DNA of 64,000 nucleotides from Panacagrimonas sp963975245 (GTDB taxonomy: Bacteria; Pseudomonadota; Gammaproteobacteria; Nevskiales; Nevskiaceae): contig CAXBFJ010000001.1 in the NCBI GenBank assembly GCA_963975245.1, positions 1 to 64,000 of the forward strand. The letters are read 5' to 3'. A model generated the notes under the pieces. That model was not told the DNA's origin and did no database searches. It saw only the letters and a list, made by a program, of their open reading frames with translations. The translations under genes were made by a program, and so were the position numbers. Positions 1 through 9,006 of the stretch are shown piece after piece. Position 1 is the stretch's first letter. Every line of letters starts with the position of its first letter.

Positions 1-160
1 TTGCCCCATTGAGCGCCTGGAGCTGAAACATGGGTAAGTCGGTTGTCATTATTGGGGCGCCGTGTTTGCGTCTTGACGCAAGCACCGAAGGATTGGGGCT
101 TTGCCCCATTGAGCGCCTGGAGCTGAAACATGGGTAAGTCGGTTGTCATTATTGGCGCGC
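1..160. repeat. 60-bp direct repeat spanning the purA start (copies at 1-60 and 101-160)
   Basis: Positions 1-60 and 101-160 are the same sequence with one mismatch (position 56 G, 156 C). The repeat covers the purA ribosome-binding region and its first ten codons, offset by exactly 100 bp. The first copy opens a short frame from 30 that ends after about 35 codons, so only the second copy leads into a full gene. Because one copy lies at the extreme window edge, it may be a contig-end assembly artefact rather than a real duplication. Confidence 0.8.
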
Positions 161-1422
161 AATGGGGCGATGAAGGCAAAGGCAAAGTCGTTGACCTGCT
201 GACCGATCGCGTCCAGGCGGTAGTGCGATTCCAGGGCGGTCATAACGCCGGGCACACGCTGGTCATCAATGGTGTGAAGACGGCGTTGAACCTGATCCCG
301 AGCGGCATCATGCGGCCGGGGGTTGCCTGCTACGTTGGCAACGGCGTCGTCCTGTCTCTGCCCGACCTGTTCAAGGAAATCGAGAAAGTCGAGGCGACCG
401 GCGCTTCGGTCCGTGATCGCCTGCGCATTTCTGAGGCCACGCCGCTGGTGCTTCCGGTACATGTGAAACTGGACCAGGCGCGTGAAATTGCCCGTGGCGA
501 AGCCAAGATCGGCACCACCGGAAAAGGTATTGGCCCCGCTTACGAAGACAAGGTTGCCCGGCGCGCCATCCGGGTCGGGGATTTGTTTCACCGCGAGCAG
601 CTGGCTTCCAAGCTGGGCGAATTGCTCGCATTCCACAATTTTGTCCTGAAGGGTTACTTCAAAGAAGAGGGCGTGGATTTCCAGCAGACGCTGGATTCTC
701 TGCTGGGCTTTGCCGAGCAGCTACGTCCGATGGTGGCCGATGTCACCGAGCACCTGCGGCTGCATCTGCGCGGTGGCGACAACGTGCTGTTTGAAGGTGC
801 ACAGGGAGCTTTGCTGGATGTCGACCACGGCACCTATCCCTATGTCACTTCAAGTAATACCACCGCAGGTGGCGCTGCTACCGGTACCGGAGTAGGGCCG
901 CGCGAACTCAACTACGTTCTTGGCATCGTCAAGGCCTACGCAACACGTGTTGGCAGTGGTCCGTTTCCGACTGAGCAGGAAAACGATATCGGTCAGCTGA
1001 TTCGCGACAAGGGCCAGGAATACGGCACCGTGACGAAGCGTCCGCGCCGTTGTGGTTGGTTTGATGCAGTGGCAGCGCGTCGTTCCATATTCAACAACAG
1101 CGTGACGGGCTTGTGCGTCACCAAGCTTGATGTGTTGGATGAACTTGATGTCATTCGTATTTGCACTGGCTACAAACTGGATGGCAAGGATGTAGACGTG
1201 CCGCCCATCGGAGCAGAAGGTTTTGGCAAGGTGGAGCCCGTCTACGAGGAGTTGCCGGGCTGGAAGTGCAGCACCTACGGCATCACCAAGTATGCCGACC
1301 TGCCTCAGGCTGCGCGCAAGTATCTGGAGCGTGTTCAGGAAGTCAGTGAAACCGAAGTGGCCCTGATTTCCACCGGGCCGGACCGCGATCACACCATTGT
1401 GCTGCGCAATCCGTTTGACTAA
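130..1422 (+). CDS. purA: Adenylosuccinate synthetase
   Basis: Catalyses GTP-dependent condensation of IMP with aspartate to adenylosuccinate, the first committed step of AMP synthesis, in the cytoplasm. The N-terminus carries the family signature GAQWGDEGKGKVVDLL at residues 9-24 (P-loop-like GDEGKGK), followed by the QGGHNAGHT IMP-site motif; TKLDVLDELD and the GPDRDHTI end are also typical. At 430 residues it has the normal length. ATG at 130 follows GGAG at 118-121. The gene next to it on the right runs in the opposite direction. The 5' region is duplicated just upstream (1-60). Confidence 0.98.
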   Translation: MGKSVVIIGAQWGDEGKGKVVDLLTDRVQAVVRFQGGHNAGHTLVINGVKTALNLIPSGIMRPGVACYVGNGVVLSLPDLFKEIEKVEATGASVRDRLRISEATPLVLPVHVKLDQAREIARGEAKIGTTGKGIGPAYEDKVARRAIRVGDLFHREQLASKLGELLAFHNFVLKGYFKEEGVDFQQTLDSLLGFAEQLRPMVADVTEHLRLHLRGGDNVLFEGAQGALLDVDHGTYPYVTSSNTTAGGAATGTGVGPRELNYVLGIVKAYATRVGSGPFPTEQENDIGQLIRDKGQEYGTVTKRPRRCGWFDAVAARRSIFNNSVTGLCVTKLDVLDELDVIRICTGYKLDGKDVDVPPIGAEGFGKVEPVYEELPGWKCSTYGITKYADLPQAARKYLERVQEVSETEVALISTGPDRDHTIVLRNPFD

Positions 1423-1458
1423 ACCCCGGTCTGAGATTCGCTGCTGAAGCGGGTCTGA

Positions 1459-1950
1459 CTAACGCGGCTTCTGTGTCCAGGGATTATCCCGACGCCACTG
1501 TTCAGGGTTGCCGAATGAGCCGCTCCAGATGCCGCGTTGCGCATTGCGAGCGGCGGCTTCTTCGGTCGCAAACCGCCCCTTGCTGTAACGCGAATAATCC
1601 AGCGCCCAGCCTTGCTCAACCATCCAGGCGTTGAGGCTGAGGCCGCGGACGGTGCAGGTGCAGACCTCACGTGCATAGCGGTCTGTATCCAGTATCTGGC
1701 AGCGCAAGGAGGCCTTACTGATCTTGTTGCGCAAGGCACGCTTCGCGGCTGCACCACATTTCCATGATTTGCCGTCGCGGGTGCAGGTTTGCCGGTACTC
1801 GGGTGCATCAATGCCCCAGAGACGGATATTCCTTCCATCGACTTCGAGGCTGTCGCCGTCAATGACAACCGCTGGGCCCGCGCGTTCTTTCGCGCTGACA
1901 GAGGGCGAAAGTATGAAGAGAAAAAGTATCAGGATCGTGATCTGCTGCAT
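1459..1950 (-). CDS. Secreted thermonuclease-family (SNase-like) nuclease
   Basis: A 163-residue protein beginning with a hydrophobic signal peptide (MQQITILILFLFILSPSVSA) and then one staphylococcal-nuclease fold. Active-site equivalents are visible: Asp in VIDGDS, the Arg and Glu of RLWGIDAPE, and the Arg of DRYAREV, so it should hydrolyse nucleic acid outside the cytoplasm. Four cysteines in the C-terminal half may form disulfides. The frame is open further upstream, but that would overlap the neighbouring cyclase gene and bury the signal peptide, so ATG at 1950 is preferred. Substrate and role are not known. Confidence 0.85.
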   Translation of the reverse strand: MQQITILILFLFILSPSVSAKERAGPAVVIDGDSLEVDGRNIRLWGIDAPEYRQTCTRDGKSWKCGAAAKRALRNKISKASLRCQILDTDRYAREVCTCTVRGLSLNAWMVEQGWALDYSRYSKGRFATEEAAARNAQRGIWSGSFGNPEQWRRDNPWTQKPR

Positions 1951-1993
1951 CCTGAGATGATGGCCGATCAGTGCCTGCTTGTGGTGCTCGGAC

Positions 1994-3016
1994 TCAGTTT
2001 TCTTCAATGATGTCCTGGAAGTGACGGCTGCAGTTTCGTCCGGCTCCCTTGGCCGCATAGAGTGCGCGATCGGCGTTTTCGAGAAAGGAATCGATCGATC
2101 CCGACTCCAGCTCTTCTATGGTCCGTGCGGTTGAGATGCCACAAGACAGGGTCAGACGTCCCTTTGTTCCCGGGTGCGCGATGCCCGCGTCGTTCAGGGC
2201 AGATCGAATTTTCTCTGTTACCACCAAGGCAGATTTACCCGAAGTCATGGGCAACATCAGGGAGAACTCTTCGCCACCAAATCGTGACACGACATCGCCA
2301 GCGCGACTGCAGGTCTGGGTGAGTACATCTGCGACCGCTGCCAGCGCCGCGTCACCTGCCATGTGTCCTGCGCTGTCGTTGAACAGCTTGAAATGATCGA
2401 CATCGAGCAACGCGAAGCTCAGCGGAACCTGCATGCGCATCGCGCGACGCCATTCAATGCGCGCCTGCTCCTCGAAATAGCGGCGATTGAACAGATTGGT
2501 CAGCACGTCGCGCACGCTCATGCTTCTCAGTAACAGTGAATCTTCAATAAGCCTTACGTAAATGTTGAGCAACTCAAGCGACGATTCCGCTGATTCTGCA
2601 TCGTGTTGCTTGTTGGAGAACAGGCTCAAGGCACCAATGGGCTGGCGGTCCGGGCTGAAGACGGGTACCACGCAATAGGCCTCAAGCGGCTGACCAAGCA
2701 GCATCTGGCCAGACACCTCAGCCTCCGGTTTCGCAGTCAGGCTTTGATTGACGTAAGGCTTGCCGGTATCCAGAACATGCAGCCCGTCTCGAGTGTTTTC
2801 GACGTGGCAGTCCTTGGCCTCCGGCGTCTCGCAAATCGAGCACATGACGCCATCCTGCACGATGGAAAATCGCGCGGCGTCGGCGCCGACTGCGCGTTGC
2901 GCCAGCGACACAATTCTGAACAGATTGAAATCTCGTGTGGCCGTGTTCAGTCCAACCTTCTTGAGCGCCAGCGTTCGCAAGGCCTCGCGCCGATCGTCGG
3001 CAGTTACTACGTTCAT
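1994..3016 (-). CDS. GAF-GGDEF diguanylate cyclase (copy A)
   Basis: A 340-residue cytoplasmic protein with an N-terminal GAF-like sensor (about residues 30-160) and a C-terminal GGDEF domain that makes c-di-GMP from two GTP. The active-site loop is GGEEF, preceded by RAGD exactly five residues before it, which is the product-inhibition (I-site) RxxD arrangement. It is one of three homologous tandem genes on this strand. ATG at 3016 was chosen because GGAG lies nine bases upstream and because it aligns with the starts of the two paralogues; the frame extends to 3109 with less support. The signal bound by the GAF domain is unknown. Confidence 0.9.
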   Translation of the reverse strand: MNVVTADDRREALRTLALKKVGLNTATRDFNLFRIVSLAQRAVGADAARFSIVQDGVMCSICETPEAKDCHVENTRDGLHVLDTGKPYVNQSLTAKPEAEVSGQMLLGQPLEAYCVVPVFSPDRQPIGALSLFSNKQHDAESAESSLELLNIYVRLIEDSLLLRSMSVRDVLTNLFNRRYFEEQARIEWRRAMRMQVPLSFALLDVDHFKLFNDSAGHMAGDAALAAVADVLTQTCSRAGDVVSRFGGEEFSLMLPMTSGKSALVVTEKIRSALNDAGIAHPGTKGRLTLSCGISTARTIEELESGSIDSFLENADRALYAAKGAGRNCSRHFQDIIEEN

Positions 3017-3099
3017 CCCCATACTCTCCAAGCAGGCTTGGTGCTCGTCGACTCTGTGTGGCGCGTGACCTGGCTGACGATGCCCAAAAAAAAGTTTTA

Positions 3100-3118
3100 T
3101 CGGACGCACTGCGTCCGA
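3100..3118. terminator. Hairpin between diguanylate cyclase genes, possible terminator
   Basis: A perfect inverted repeat TCGGACGCA/TGCGTCCGA (9 bp arms, 1-base centre) lies between cyclase copies A and B. On the plus strand it is followed by ATTTTCTT; on the minus strand, the direction of the cyclase genes, by TAAAACTTTTTTT. The T-run is not immediately adjacent on the minus strand, so termination efficiency is uncertain. Confidence 0.5.
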
Positions 3119-3217
3119 TTTTCTTGTCAGGGGATTGGAACAGGCTCGGAAACGCTTACGGCTTGCAGCCCGATGAGTGGACCGAGTCTGGGGACGAGTG
3201 GGCGGGTGCGGCGGGGA

Positions 3218-4291
3218 TCAGGCAGACGGGGCCGGGCTGCGGCCTGCCAGTTCGGCGGTGACTTCGCGGACACGGTCTTCAGACAGGTCCTTGAAGTGGC
3301 AGCTTCGATTGCGTCCACCGCTCTTGGCGGCGTAGAGGGCGCGATCTGCATCACTCAGAAAGCTTTCCAGTGTGCCGTTTTCGAGAGCTTCGACGGTGTC
3401 AGCGGTTGAAACGCCGCAGGACAGGGTGAGCAGTCCGCCGGTGCCGGGGTGGCTGATGGCCATGTCGTGCAGCAATTCATGCGTTCGCTTCAAACGGGAC
3501 ATGGCGCCGTGCGCCGGGGTCGTCGGCAGCAGCACGGCAAATTCCTCACCGCCAAAGCGACACACCACATCGCCGGCGCGCTTGAAGCTCTCGCGGAGCA
3601 CGCGCGCAACGCTTTCCAGCGCGTCGTCACCTGCATGGTGGCCTGCGCTGTCGTTGAACTTCTTGAAGTGGTCGATATCGACCATGGCAAAGCTCATTGG
3701 CACCTGCATGCGCAGCGCACGTCGCCATTCCACCCGGGTCTGATCCTCGAAGTAACGCCGATTGAACAGGTTGGTCAGCGGGTCTCGTACGCTCAGTGAG
3801 CGCAGGAGCAGCGAATCTTCGATGAGCCGGACGTAGGTATTGAGAAGGTCACGCTGTTCGTCGACGTTGATTCCATGGTGAGCCTTGGCGCCGAACATGC
3901 AGACTGCGCCGATGGGACGCCGGTCGGGGCTGAGGACCGGGAGCATGCAGCAGGCGCCCAGAGGCTGATCCCCGAGCCGGGCGTGCGACAAACTTGGTTC
4001 CGGATTGTTCGCAATATCCGGATTGAAGTAGGGCTCTCCGGAATCCACCGTGTGGTGGACGATGGAAGAATCTTCAATATGGCAGCCGCGCGCCCCCGGG
4101 GTTTCACTGACGGTGCAAAACTGCCCTTCCTCAAGAATGGAAAAGCGCACACCGTCGCAGCCCATGGCGCGTTGCGCCAGATTCAGAATGCGATCCAGCG
4201 AGTGATCCCGAGCGTCTGTCGTCAGGCCGATTCTCGCCAGTGCAATTTTGCGCAAGGCGCTGGATCGGTCCTCATGGTGTATTGGGTCCAC
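3218..4291 (-). CDS. GAF-GGDEF diguanylate cyclase (copy B)
   Basis: A 357-residue paralogue of copies A and C. GAF-like region about residues 30-160, GGDEF domain about 165-340 with GGEEF at 247-251 and an I-site RAGD at 238-241, so it is predicted to be catalytically active and feedback-inhibited. It has an extra C-terminal tail of about 20 residues not seen in copies A or C. The start is GTG at 4291 with GGAAG nine bases upstream. About 200 bp separates it from copy A and 145 bp from copy C, so the three genes may have separate promoters. Confidence 0.9.
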   Translation of the reverse strand: MDPIHHEDRSSALRKIALARIGLTTDARDHSLDRILNLAQRAMGCDGVRFSILEEGQFCTVSETPGARGCHIEDSSIVHHTVDSGEPYFNPDIANNPEPSLSHARLGDQPLGACCMLPVLSPDRRPIGAVCMFGAKAHHGINVDEQRDLLNTYVRLIEDSLLLRSLSVRDPLTNLFNRRYFEDQTRVEWRRALRMQVPMSFAMVDIDHFKKFNDSAGHHAGDDALESVARVLRESFKRAGDVVCRFGGEEFAVLLPTTPAHGAMSRLKRTHELLHDMAISHPGTGGLLTLSCGVSTADTVEALENGTLESFLSDADRALYAAKSGGRNRSCHFKDLSEDRVREVTAELAGRSPAPSA

Positions 4292-4436
4292 GGGGATGCT
4301 TCCAATGGCTCGGATTTAATGTGACCTAAGTCACTGTCGCCAGAAAGTGTAGAGTCTGAACAGACAGGGTACAAACGAATTATTTGCCATGGTTCGCTTT
4401 ATATCCGAAGCGAATCAAGTCTCGAGGCGGTCTGAA

Positions 4437-5471
4437 TCACGCACAGATTTCTGATTCGAGATCTGCCTGGCTCAGTTGGCGCACGTGTTGACAGCGATTG
4501 CGTCCGTTTCGCTTGGCCGCGAACAGGGCGCGATCTGCCTCATCCATGAAGCTCTCAATGGTCCCGCGTTCCAGCATTTCGGTGGTTTCTGCTGTTGAGA
4601 CGCCGCAAGAGCCGCTCAGCAATGCGTTTTTCCCAGGGTGCACGATGCCGGCGTCCTGGATGGCCTGCCGGAGCTTCTCGGCGACCACCATGGCCGCGCT
4701 GCTATTGGTCATGGGCAACATGATGGCGAATTCTTCGCCGCCGTAACGACAGATCATGTCTCCTGCGCGGCGGCAAATATTTGAGATCATCTTGGCGATG
4801 CGTTGCAAGGCTTTATCGGCCACCTGATTGCCTGCGTGGTCGTTGAAAGACTTGAAGTGATCCAGGTCCAGCAGCACAAAGCTCAGTGGAACCTGCATGC
4901 GCATGGCGCGTCGCCATTCCACGCGCGCCTGATCTTCAAAATAGGCGCGCGTGAAAAGCTGTGTGAGGGCGTCCCGCACGCTCATGCTGCGCAACAGCAG
5001 GGTGTCCTCTATCAGGCGTACATAGGTATTGAGCAGTTTCAGGGTGAGCATCACCTGGTGGGCGGGGTGCTTGTGCCTGGAGAGCAGACTCAGGGTGCCA
5101 ATGACCTGCCGTTCGGGGCTGAAGACCGGCAGGACACAAAAAGCCGACAGCTTCGCGCCATCACCAAAATGCGCGGAAATGCCCGAAACCGGATCGCGCG
5201 AGAGGTCGGGATTGGCATAGGGCTCACCGGATTCCAGTACCCGGACCGCGACGGCTGCCTGTTCCACGTAACAGCCTGTAGCACCTTTGGTTTCGATGAT
5301 GGGGCACAGGATGCCGCCTTCCGCAATACAGAAGCGGGCGCCGTCCACGTGGGTTGCGCTTTGTGCAAGGTCAAGGATTCTTTGCAGATTGAAGTCGTGC
5401 GAGTCGACAGTCAGGCCGATCTTCTGCAGGGCCAATGCCCTGAGCGCTCCAACATTGTTGCCACTCTCCAT
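4437..5471 (-). CDS. GAF-GGDEF diguanylate cyclase (copy C)
   Basis: A 344-residue third tandem paralogue with the same GAF plus GGDEF layout. The loop is RYGGEEF with RAGD five residues before it, so both the active site and I-site are intact. ATG at 5471 is preceded by a purine-rich GGGGACGAAG. The GAF sections of the three copies differ more than the stretch around the GGDEF start (SVRDxLTxLF, EWRRAxRMQVP is shared almost exactly), which suggests conserved output with diverged input sensing. Confidence 0.9.
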   Translation of the reverse strand: MESGNNVGALRALALQKIGLTVDSHDFNLQRILDLAQSATHVDGARFCIAEGGILCPIIETKGATGCYVEQAAVAVRVLESGEPYANPDLSRDPVSGISAHFGDGAKLSAFCVLPVFSPERQVIGTLSLLSRHKHPAHQVMLTLKLLNTYVRLIEDTLLLRSMSVRDALTQLFTRAYFEDQARVEWRRAMRMQVPLSFVLLDLDHFKSFNDHAGNQVADKALQRIAKMISNICRRAGDMICRYGGEEFAIMLPMTNSSAAMVVAEKLRQAIQDAGIVHPGKNALLSGSCGVSTAETTEMLERGTIESFMDEADRALFAAKRNGRNRCQHVRQLSQADLESEICA

Positions 5472-5703
5472 CTTCGTCCCCCATTTCGGAATCCTGCCGC
5501 CGGCGCGCTGGCAGTCGTGAGAACGGGGCGCGAGCGCCTGAATTCACATATCTGCGCAGCCGACATGCCGTGAACCCTGATTTCGCACAGCTTTGCTGCT
5601 GTTGTCCGCCCTCAGTTGTGTCAGCGGTAGGCACTGGGGTGTTCGGCGGTGCCGCTGCGTCGCGTCACAAAGGGCAGCAGCTGCGCAAAAAAGTAGCGCG
5701 CAA

Positions 5704-5730
5704 TAAAAAACCCCGCACTTCTGCGGGGTT
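5704..5730 (-). terminator. Rho-independent terminator of tRNA-Leu
   Basis: Read on the minus strand, the hairpin CCCCGC-AGAAGT-GCGGGG (5711-5728) is followed by seven Ts (5704-5710). It lies 34 bases after the tRNA-Leu 3' end and is a strong terminator for it. Confidence 0.85.
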
Positions 5731-5763
5731 AAGCGATGAATGCTGCACCATCGAACTCTGATA

Positions 5764-5848
5764 TGGTGCCGAGAAGAGGACTCGAACCTCCACGGTTTTA
5801 CCCGCCAGTACCTGAAACTGGTGCGTCTACCAATTCCGCCATCTCGGC
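5764..5848 (-). tRNA. tRNA-Leu (anticodon CAG)
   Basis: An 85-nt class II tRNA with encoded CCA. The 5' end GCCGAGATGGCGGAATTGG is typical of tRNA-Leu; the anticodon arm is CCAGT-TTCAGGT-ACTGG giving anticodon CAG; a variable arm and TTCGAGTCC T-loop follow, and the acceptor stem closes with CTCGGC-A-CCA. It sits just upstream of the divergent rnr gene, a common gammaproteobacterial arrangement. Confidence 0.95.
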
Positions 5849-5915
5849 TTTGTGCCCAAACAATCAGTGAGTCATTGAGCGACAAGGGCGCGAATTCTGG
5901 AGAGGCGTTACACGG

Positions 5916-8213
5916 ATGTCAATGAAACGAAATAAAGAAAAGGGTTCACGCGACTGGCGTGGACAGGATCCGGCCTTCGCCCGGGAGTCTCAGCGCTACG
6001 ATGAGCCCGTACCTTCGCGGGAGTTGATCCTGCGTCATTTGGGCGAGCACGCTGGCCCTCTGACGCTGGATGAACTCATCGGCCAGTTCAAATTGGCCAA
6101 GCTCAGTCAGCACAGCGCGCTGGAGAAACGTCTGGCCGCAATGCTGCGCGACGGCCAGGTCGTACAGAACCGCGTGGGCGGCTTTGGACCGGTCAGCAAG
6201 ATGAACGCGGTTCCCGGCACGGTGCAGGCGCATCGCGACGGATTCGGTTTTCTGATCCCGGATGCCGGGCCACCCGATATTTTTCTGCCGCCGCGACAGA
6301 TGCGCGAGCTGATGAACGGGGATCGCGCGCTGGTGCGCATCACCGGCAAGGACTACAAGGGCCGGCCCGAAGGCTCGGTCGTCGAAGTGATTGAGCGCGC
6401 GTCGCGCCAGATCGTCGGCCGTCTGCATGTGGATCAGGACGTGGCCTATGTGATTCCGGACAACCCGCGCGTCCAGCAAGACCTGCTGATTCCTTCCGAC
6501 CGGCGCAAGAAGGCGCGTCACGGCCAGATGGTGGTCGCGGAGATCACCGCACCTCCGGGGCATCGCACCTTGCCGGTAGGAGAAGTGATCGAGATTCTTG
6601 GCGAGCATCTGGCGCCGGGCATGGAAATTGAAGCTGCCATCCGCTCGCACAGCCTGCCGCATGTATTTCCCGCTGCTGTGAAGAAGCAGGTTGCGCGGAT
6701 TCCGGATGAGGTGCAGCCGTCGCAGTTCAAGGGCAGGGCAGATCTGCGCGAACTGGGGCTGGTCACCATCGATGGCGCTGATGCGCGCGATTTTGATGAC
6801 GCGGTGCACGCGCGACGCATGCGCAGCGGCGGCTGGACACTCACCGTGGCCATCGCAGACGTGGCGGCGTACGTCCAAGCCGAGTCGGCGTTGGACAAGG
6901 AGGCCTTGCTGCGCGGCAACTCGGTCTACTTCCCGAGCCAGGTCATCCCAATGCTGCCGGAGAAGTTGTCCAACGGCCTGTGCTCGCTCAACCCGGAGGT
7001 GGAGCGTCTGTGCATGGTGTGCGAGATGCGCGTCAGTGAGGATGGAGAAATCACGCGAGCCAAGTTCCTGGAAGCGGTGATGTGTTCCAAGGCGCGTCTG
7101 ATCTACGAGGATGTGGCGCGGGCGCTGGAAGGTGATAGCGACGCCGTGCCCAAGGCTGTGCTGCCAGGGCTGAAGGTTCTCAGCGACTGTTTTGAGGCAC
7201 TGCACAGCGCACGGCAACGACGCGGCGCGATTGATTTTGAGTCTACCGAAACGCGCATCGAGTTCGGACCTGACAGGAAGATCAGTCAGATCGTGCCGGT
7301 ACAGCGCACGCGTGCGCATCGCCTGATCGAAGAATGCATGATTGCCGCCAATGTCGAGGCGGCCAAGTTTGTCGCCAAGCACAAAATGCCTGCGCCGTAT
7401 CGGGTGCATGAAAAACCCGAGGCGCTCAAGGTGCAGGCGCTTCGCGAATTCCTCAGTGCGCAGGGACTCAAGCTCGGTGGTGGTGACCGGCCCGAAGCGA
7501 TTGAATTTGCCGCGCTGATGGATCGGGTGAAGGATCGGCCCAATCGCAATCTGGTGCAGTCGGTGATGTTGCGGTCACTGATGCAGGCACGGTACAGCGC
7601 CGGCAACAACGGACATTTTGGATTGGCGCTGACTCACTACGCGCATTTCACGTCGCCGATCCGGCGCTATCCCGACCTGTTGCTGCATCGGGCGCTCAAG
7701 CATCTGATCCTGAAGCGCAAGAAAGACAGCTTTAAATATGCCGAGGCCGATATCGAGCGCCACAGTGCGCATTGCTCAACGACTGAACGTCGCGCCGATG
7801 AAGCCACACGAGATGCGGTGACCTGGCTCAAATGCGAGTACATGAGCGACCGGGTGGGCGAGATTTTTGACGGCGTGATCTCCGGTGTCGCTTCTTTCGG
7901 CGTGTTTGTGGAGCTCAAGGGCCTGTTTGTGGACGGCCTGGTGCATGTCAGCAGTCTGTCCAACGACTACTACCAGTACGAGGCGCATCATCACCGTTTG
8001 ATCGGTGATCGCAGTGGACGGGTTTACAATCTGGGGGATATCGTTCGCGTGCGTGTGGCCCGGGTCAATCTTGACGAGCGCAAGATCGACCTTGAAATGG
8101 CCGACACGCGCGGACGAGCATCCAAGGATTCATCATCAATTAAGGGCCCCCGCCCAGAATCAAAATCCGCCAAACAGTCAAAACGCCGCGAGCGAAAGGG
8201 AAAGCGCAAATGA
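5916..8213 (+). CDS. rnr: Ribonuclease R
   Basis: A 765-residue 3'-5' exoribonuclease that degrades structured RNA and takes part in rRNA/tmRNA quality control. Order: N-terminal helix-turn-helix region, cold-shock-like RNA-binding domains, the RNB catalytic domain with the metal-binding DARDFDDAV near residues 286-295 and HYAHFTSPIRRYPDL, a C-terminal S1 domain (GVASFGVFVELKGLFVDGLV) and a Lys/Arg-rich tail. Start ATG at 5916 has GGAGAGG upstream; an in-frame ATG two codons later is an alternative. Its stop overlaps the next gene (ATGA), suggesting coupling. Confidence 0.97.
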   Translation: MSMKRNKEKGSRDWRGQDPAFARESQRYDEPVPSRELILRHLGEHAGPLTLDELIGQFKLAKLSQHSALEKRLAAMLRDGQVVQNRVGGFGPVSKMNAVPGTVQAHRDGFGFLIPDAGPPDIFLPPRQMRELMNGDRALVRITGKDYKGRPEGSVVEVIERASRQIVGRLHVDQDVAYVIPDNPRVQQDLLIPSDRRKKARHGQMVVAEITAPPGHRTLPVGEVIEILGEHLAPGMEIEAAIRSHSLPHVFPAAVKKQVARIPDEVQPSQFKGRADLRELGLVTIDGADARDFDDAVHARRMRSGGWTLTVAIADVAAYVQAESALDKEALLRGNSVYFPSQVIPMLPEKLSNGLCSLNPEVERLCMVCEMRVSEDGEITRAKFLEAVMCSKARLIYEDVARALEGDSDAVPKAVLPGLKVLSDCFEALHSARQRRGAIDFESTETRIEFGPDRKISQIVPVQRTRAHRLIEECMIAANVEAAKFVAKHKMPAPYRVHEKPEALKVQALREFLSAQGLKLGGGDRPEAIEFAALMDRVKDRPNRNLVQSVMLRSLMQARYSAGNNGHFGLALTHYAHFTSPIRRYPDLLLHRALKHLILKRKKDSFKYAEADIERHSAHCSTTERRADEATRDAVTWLKCEYMSDRVGEIFDGVISGVASFGVFVELKGLFVDGLVHVSSLSNDYYQYEAHHHRLIGDRSGRVYNLGDIVRVRVARVNLDERKIDLEMADTRGRASKDSSSIKGPRPESKSAKQSKRRERKGKRK

Positions 8214-8908
8214 AAAAATTCTTCAAACCCATGATCCTGTCTGTCGCCGTGGTCGGCCTGGCCGGTTGTGCTGCAGATGACCCCAACAAGCGTGCCAAAG
8301 TAGGTACGGGCATTGGCGCAGTCGTCGGCGCAGTCATCGGCGAATCCGTCAGCGACGCGCGCGGCGCGCCCATCGTCGGCGCTGTGGTCGGTGCCATTGC
8401 TGGCGGTGCGGTTGGCAATTACATGGACAAGCAGCAGCGCGAGCTGGAGAAGCAGTTGGCCGAAGAAGCGGCGCGCAACGAACTGCGCATTGTTCGCCTC
8501 TCCGACAACTCCTTGAAGATTGGCGTCGCCAGCGATGTGAGCTTTGATGTGGGTAGCGCAACGCTCAAGCCGGGTGCACTGACCACCTACGGCAAGATTG
8601 CAAGCATCCTGAGCACTTACGACAAGACGGTAATTCATGTTGTGGGCCACACCGATTCCACCGGTTCCGCGCAGTTCAATCAGGGCCTGTCGCAGCGTCG
8701 CGCTGCTTCGGTGAGCACTTACATTGCGCAAGGCGGTGTGCCGGCAGCGCGTATCCGCGAGGAAGGTCGTGGCCTGCGTGAGCCCATCGCCGATAACGGC
8801 AGCGATGCCGGTCGCGCACGCAATCGGCGCGTCGACATCGTGCTCAAGCCTGTTGTGGAAGGTAACGAGCAGGCCGCCTGGACGCCGCCGCCCTATCTGG
8901 GTAGCTAA
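8210..8908 (+). CDS. OmpA/YiaD-family outer-membrane lipoprotein with glycine-zipper domain
   Basis: A 232-residue protein. The signal peptide ends in lipobox LAGC, so it is a lipoprotein. A glycine-zipper segment (GTGIGAVVGAVIGE ... GAVVGAIAGGAVGNYMDK) follows at about residues 35-75, then a C-terminal OmpA-like peptidoglycan-binding domain (SFDVGSATLKP, VVGHTDSTGSAQFNQGLSQ, RRVDI). It probably links the outer membrane to peptidoglycan. Its ATG overlaps the rnr stop (ATGA). A strong terminator follows, ending this transcription unit. Confidence 0.92.
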   Translation: MKKFFKPMILSVAVVGLAGCAADDPNKRAKVGTGIGAVVGAVIGESVSDARGAPIVGAVVGAIAGGAVGNYMDKQQRELEKQLAEEAARNELRIVRLSDNSLKIGVASDVSFDVGSATLKPGALTTYGKIASILSTYDKTVIHVVGHTDSTGSAQFNQGLSQRRAASVSTYIAQGGVPAARIREEGRGLREPIADNGSDAGRARNRRVDIVLKPVVEGNEQAAWTPPPYLGS

Positions 8909-8926
8909 GAGCAGCAGATGCAGTTC

Positions 8927-8956
8927 ATCGAGGCGCTTCGGCGCCTCGATTTTTTT
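8927..8956 (+). terminator. Rho-independent terminator with UUCG tetraloop
   Basis: A 10-bp perfect stem ATCGAGGCGC/GCGCCTCGAT closed by TTCG (8937-8940) and followed by six Ts. It ends the rnr-lipoprotein unit. Confidence 0.95.
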
Positions 8957-9006
8957 GTGCCGTCGATGCGGGATAATCCAAACCCGCCCCTGACGTGGAG
9001 ACCCCT

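Noticed and set aside
5946..7409. Long open frame (487 codons) antisense to rnr
   Set aside because: It mirrors rnr, which has full family motifs. No ribosome-binding site or recognisable protein features; a by-product of GC-rich codon use.
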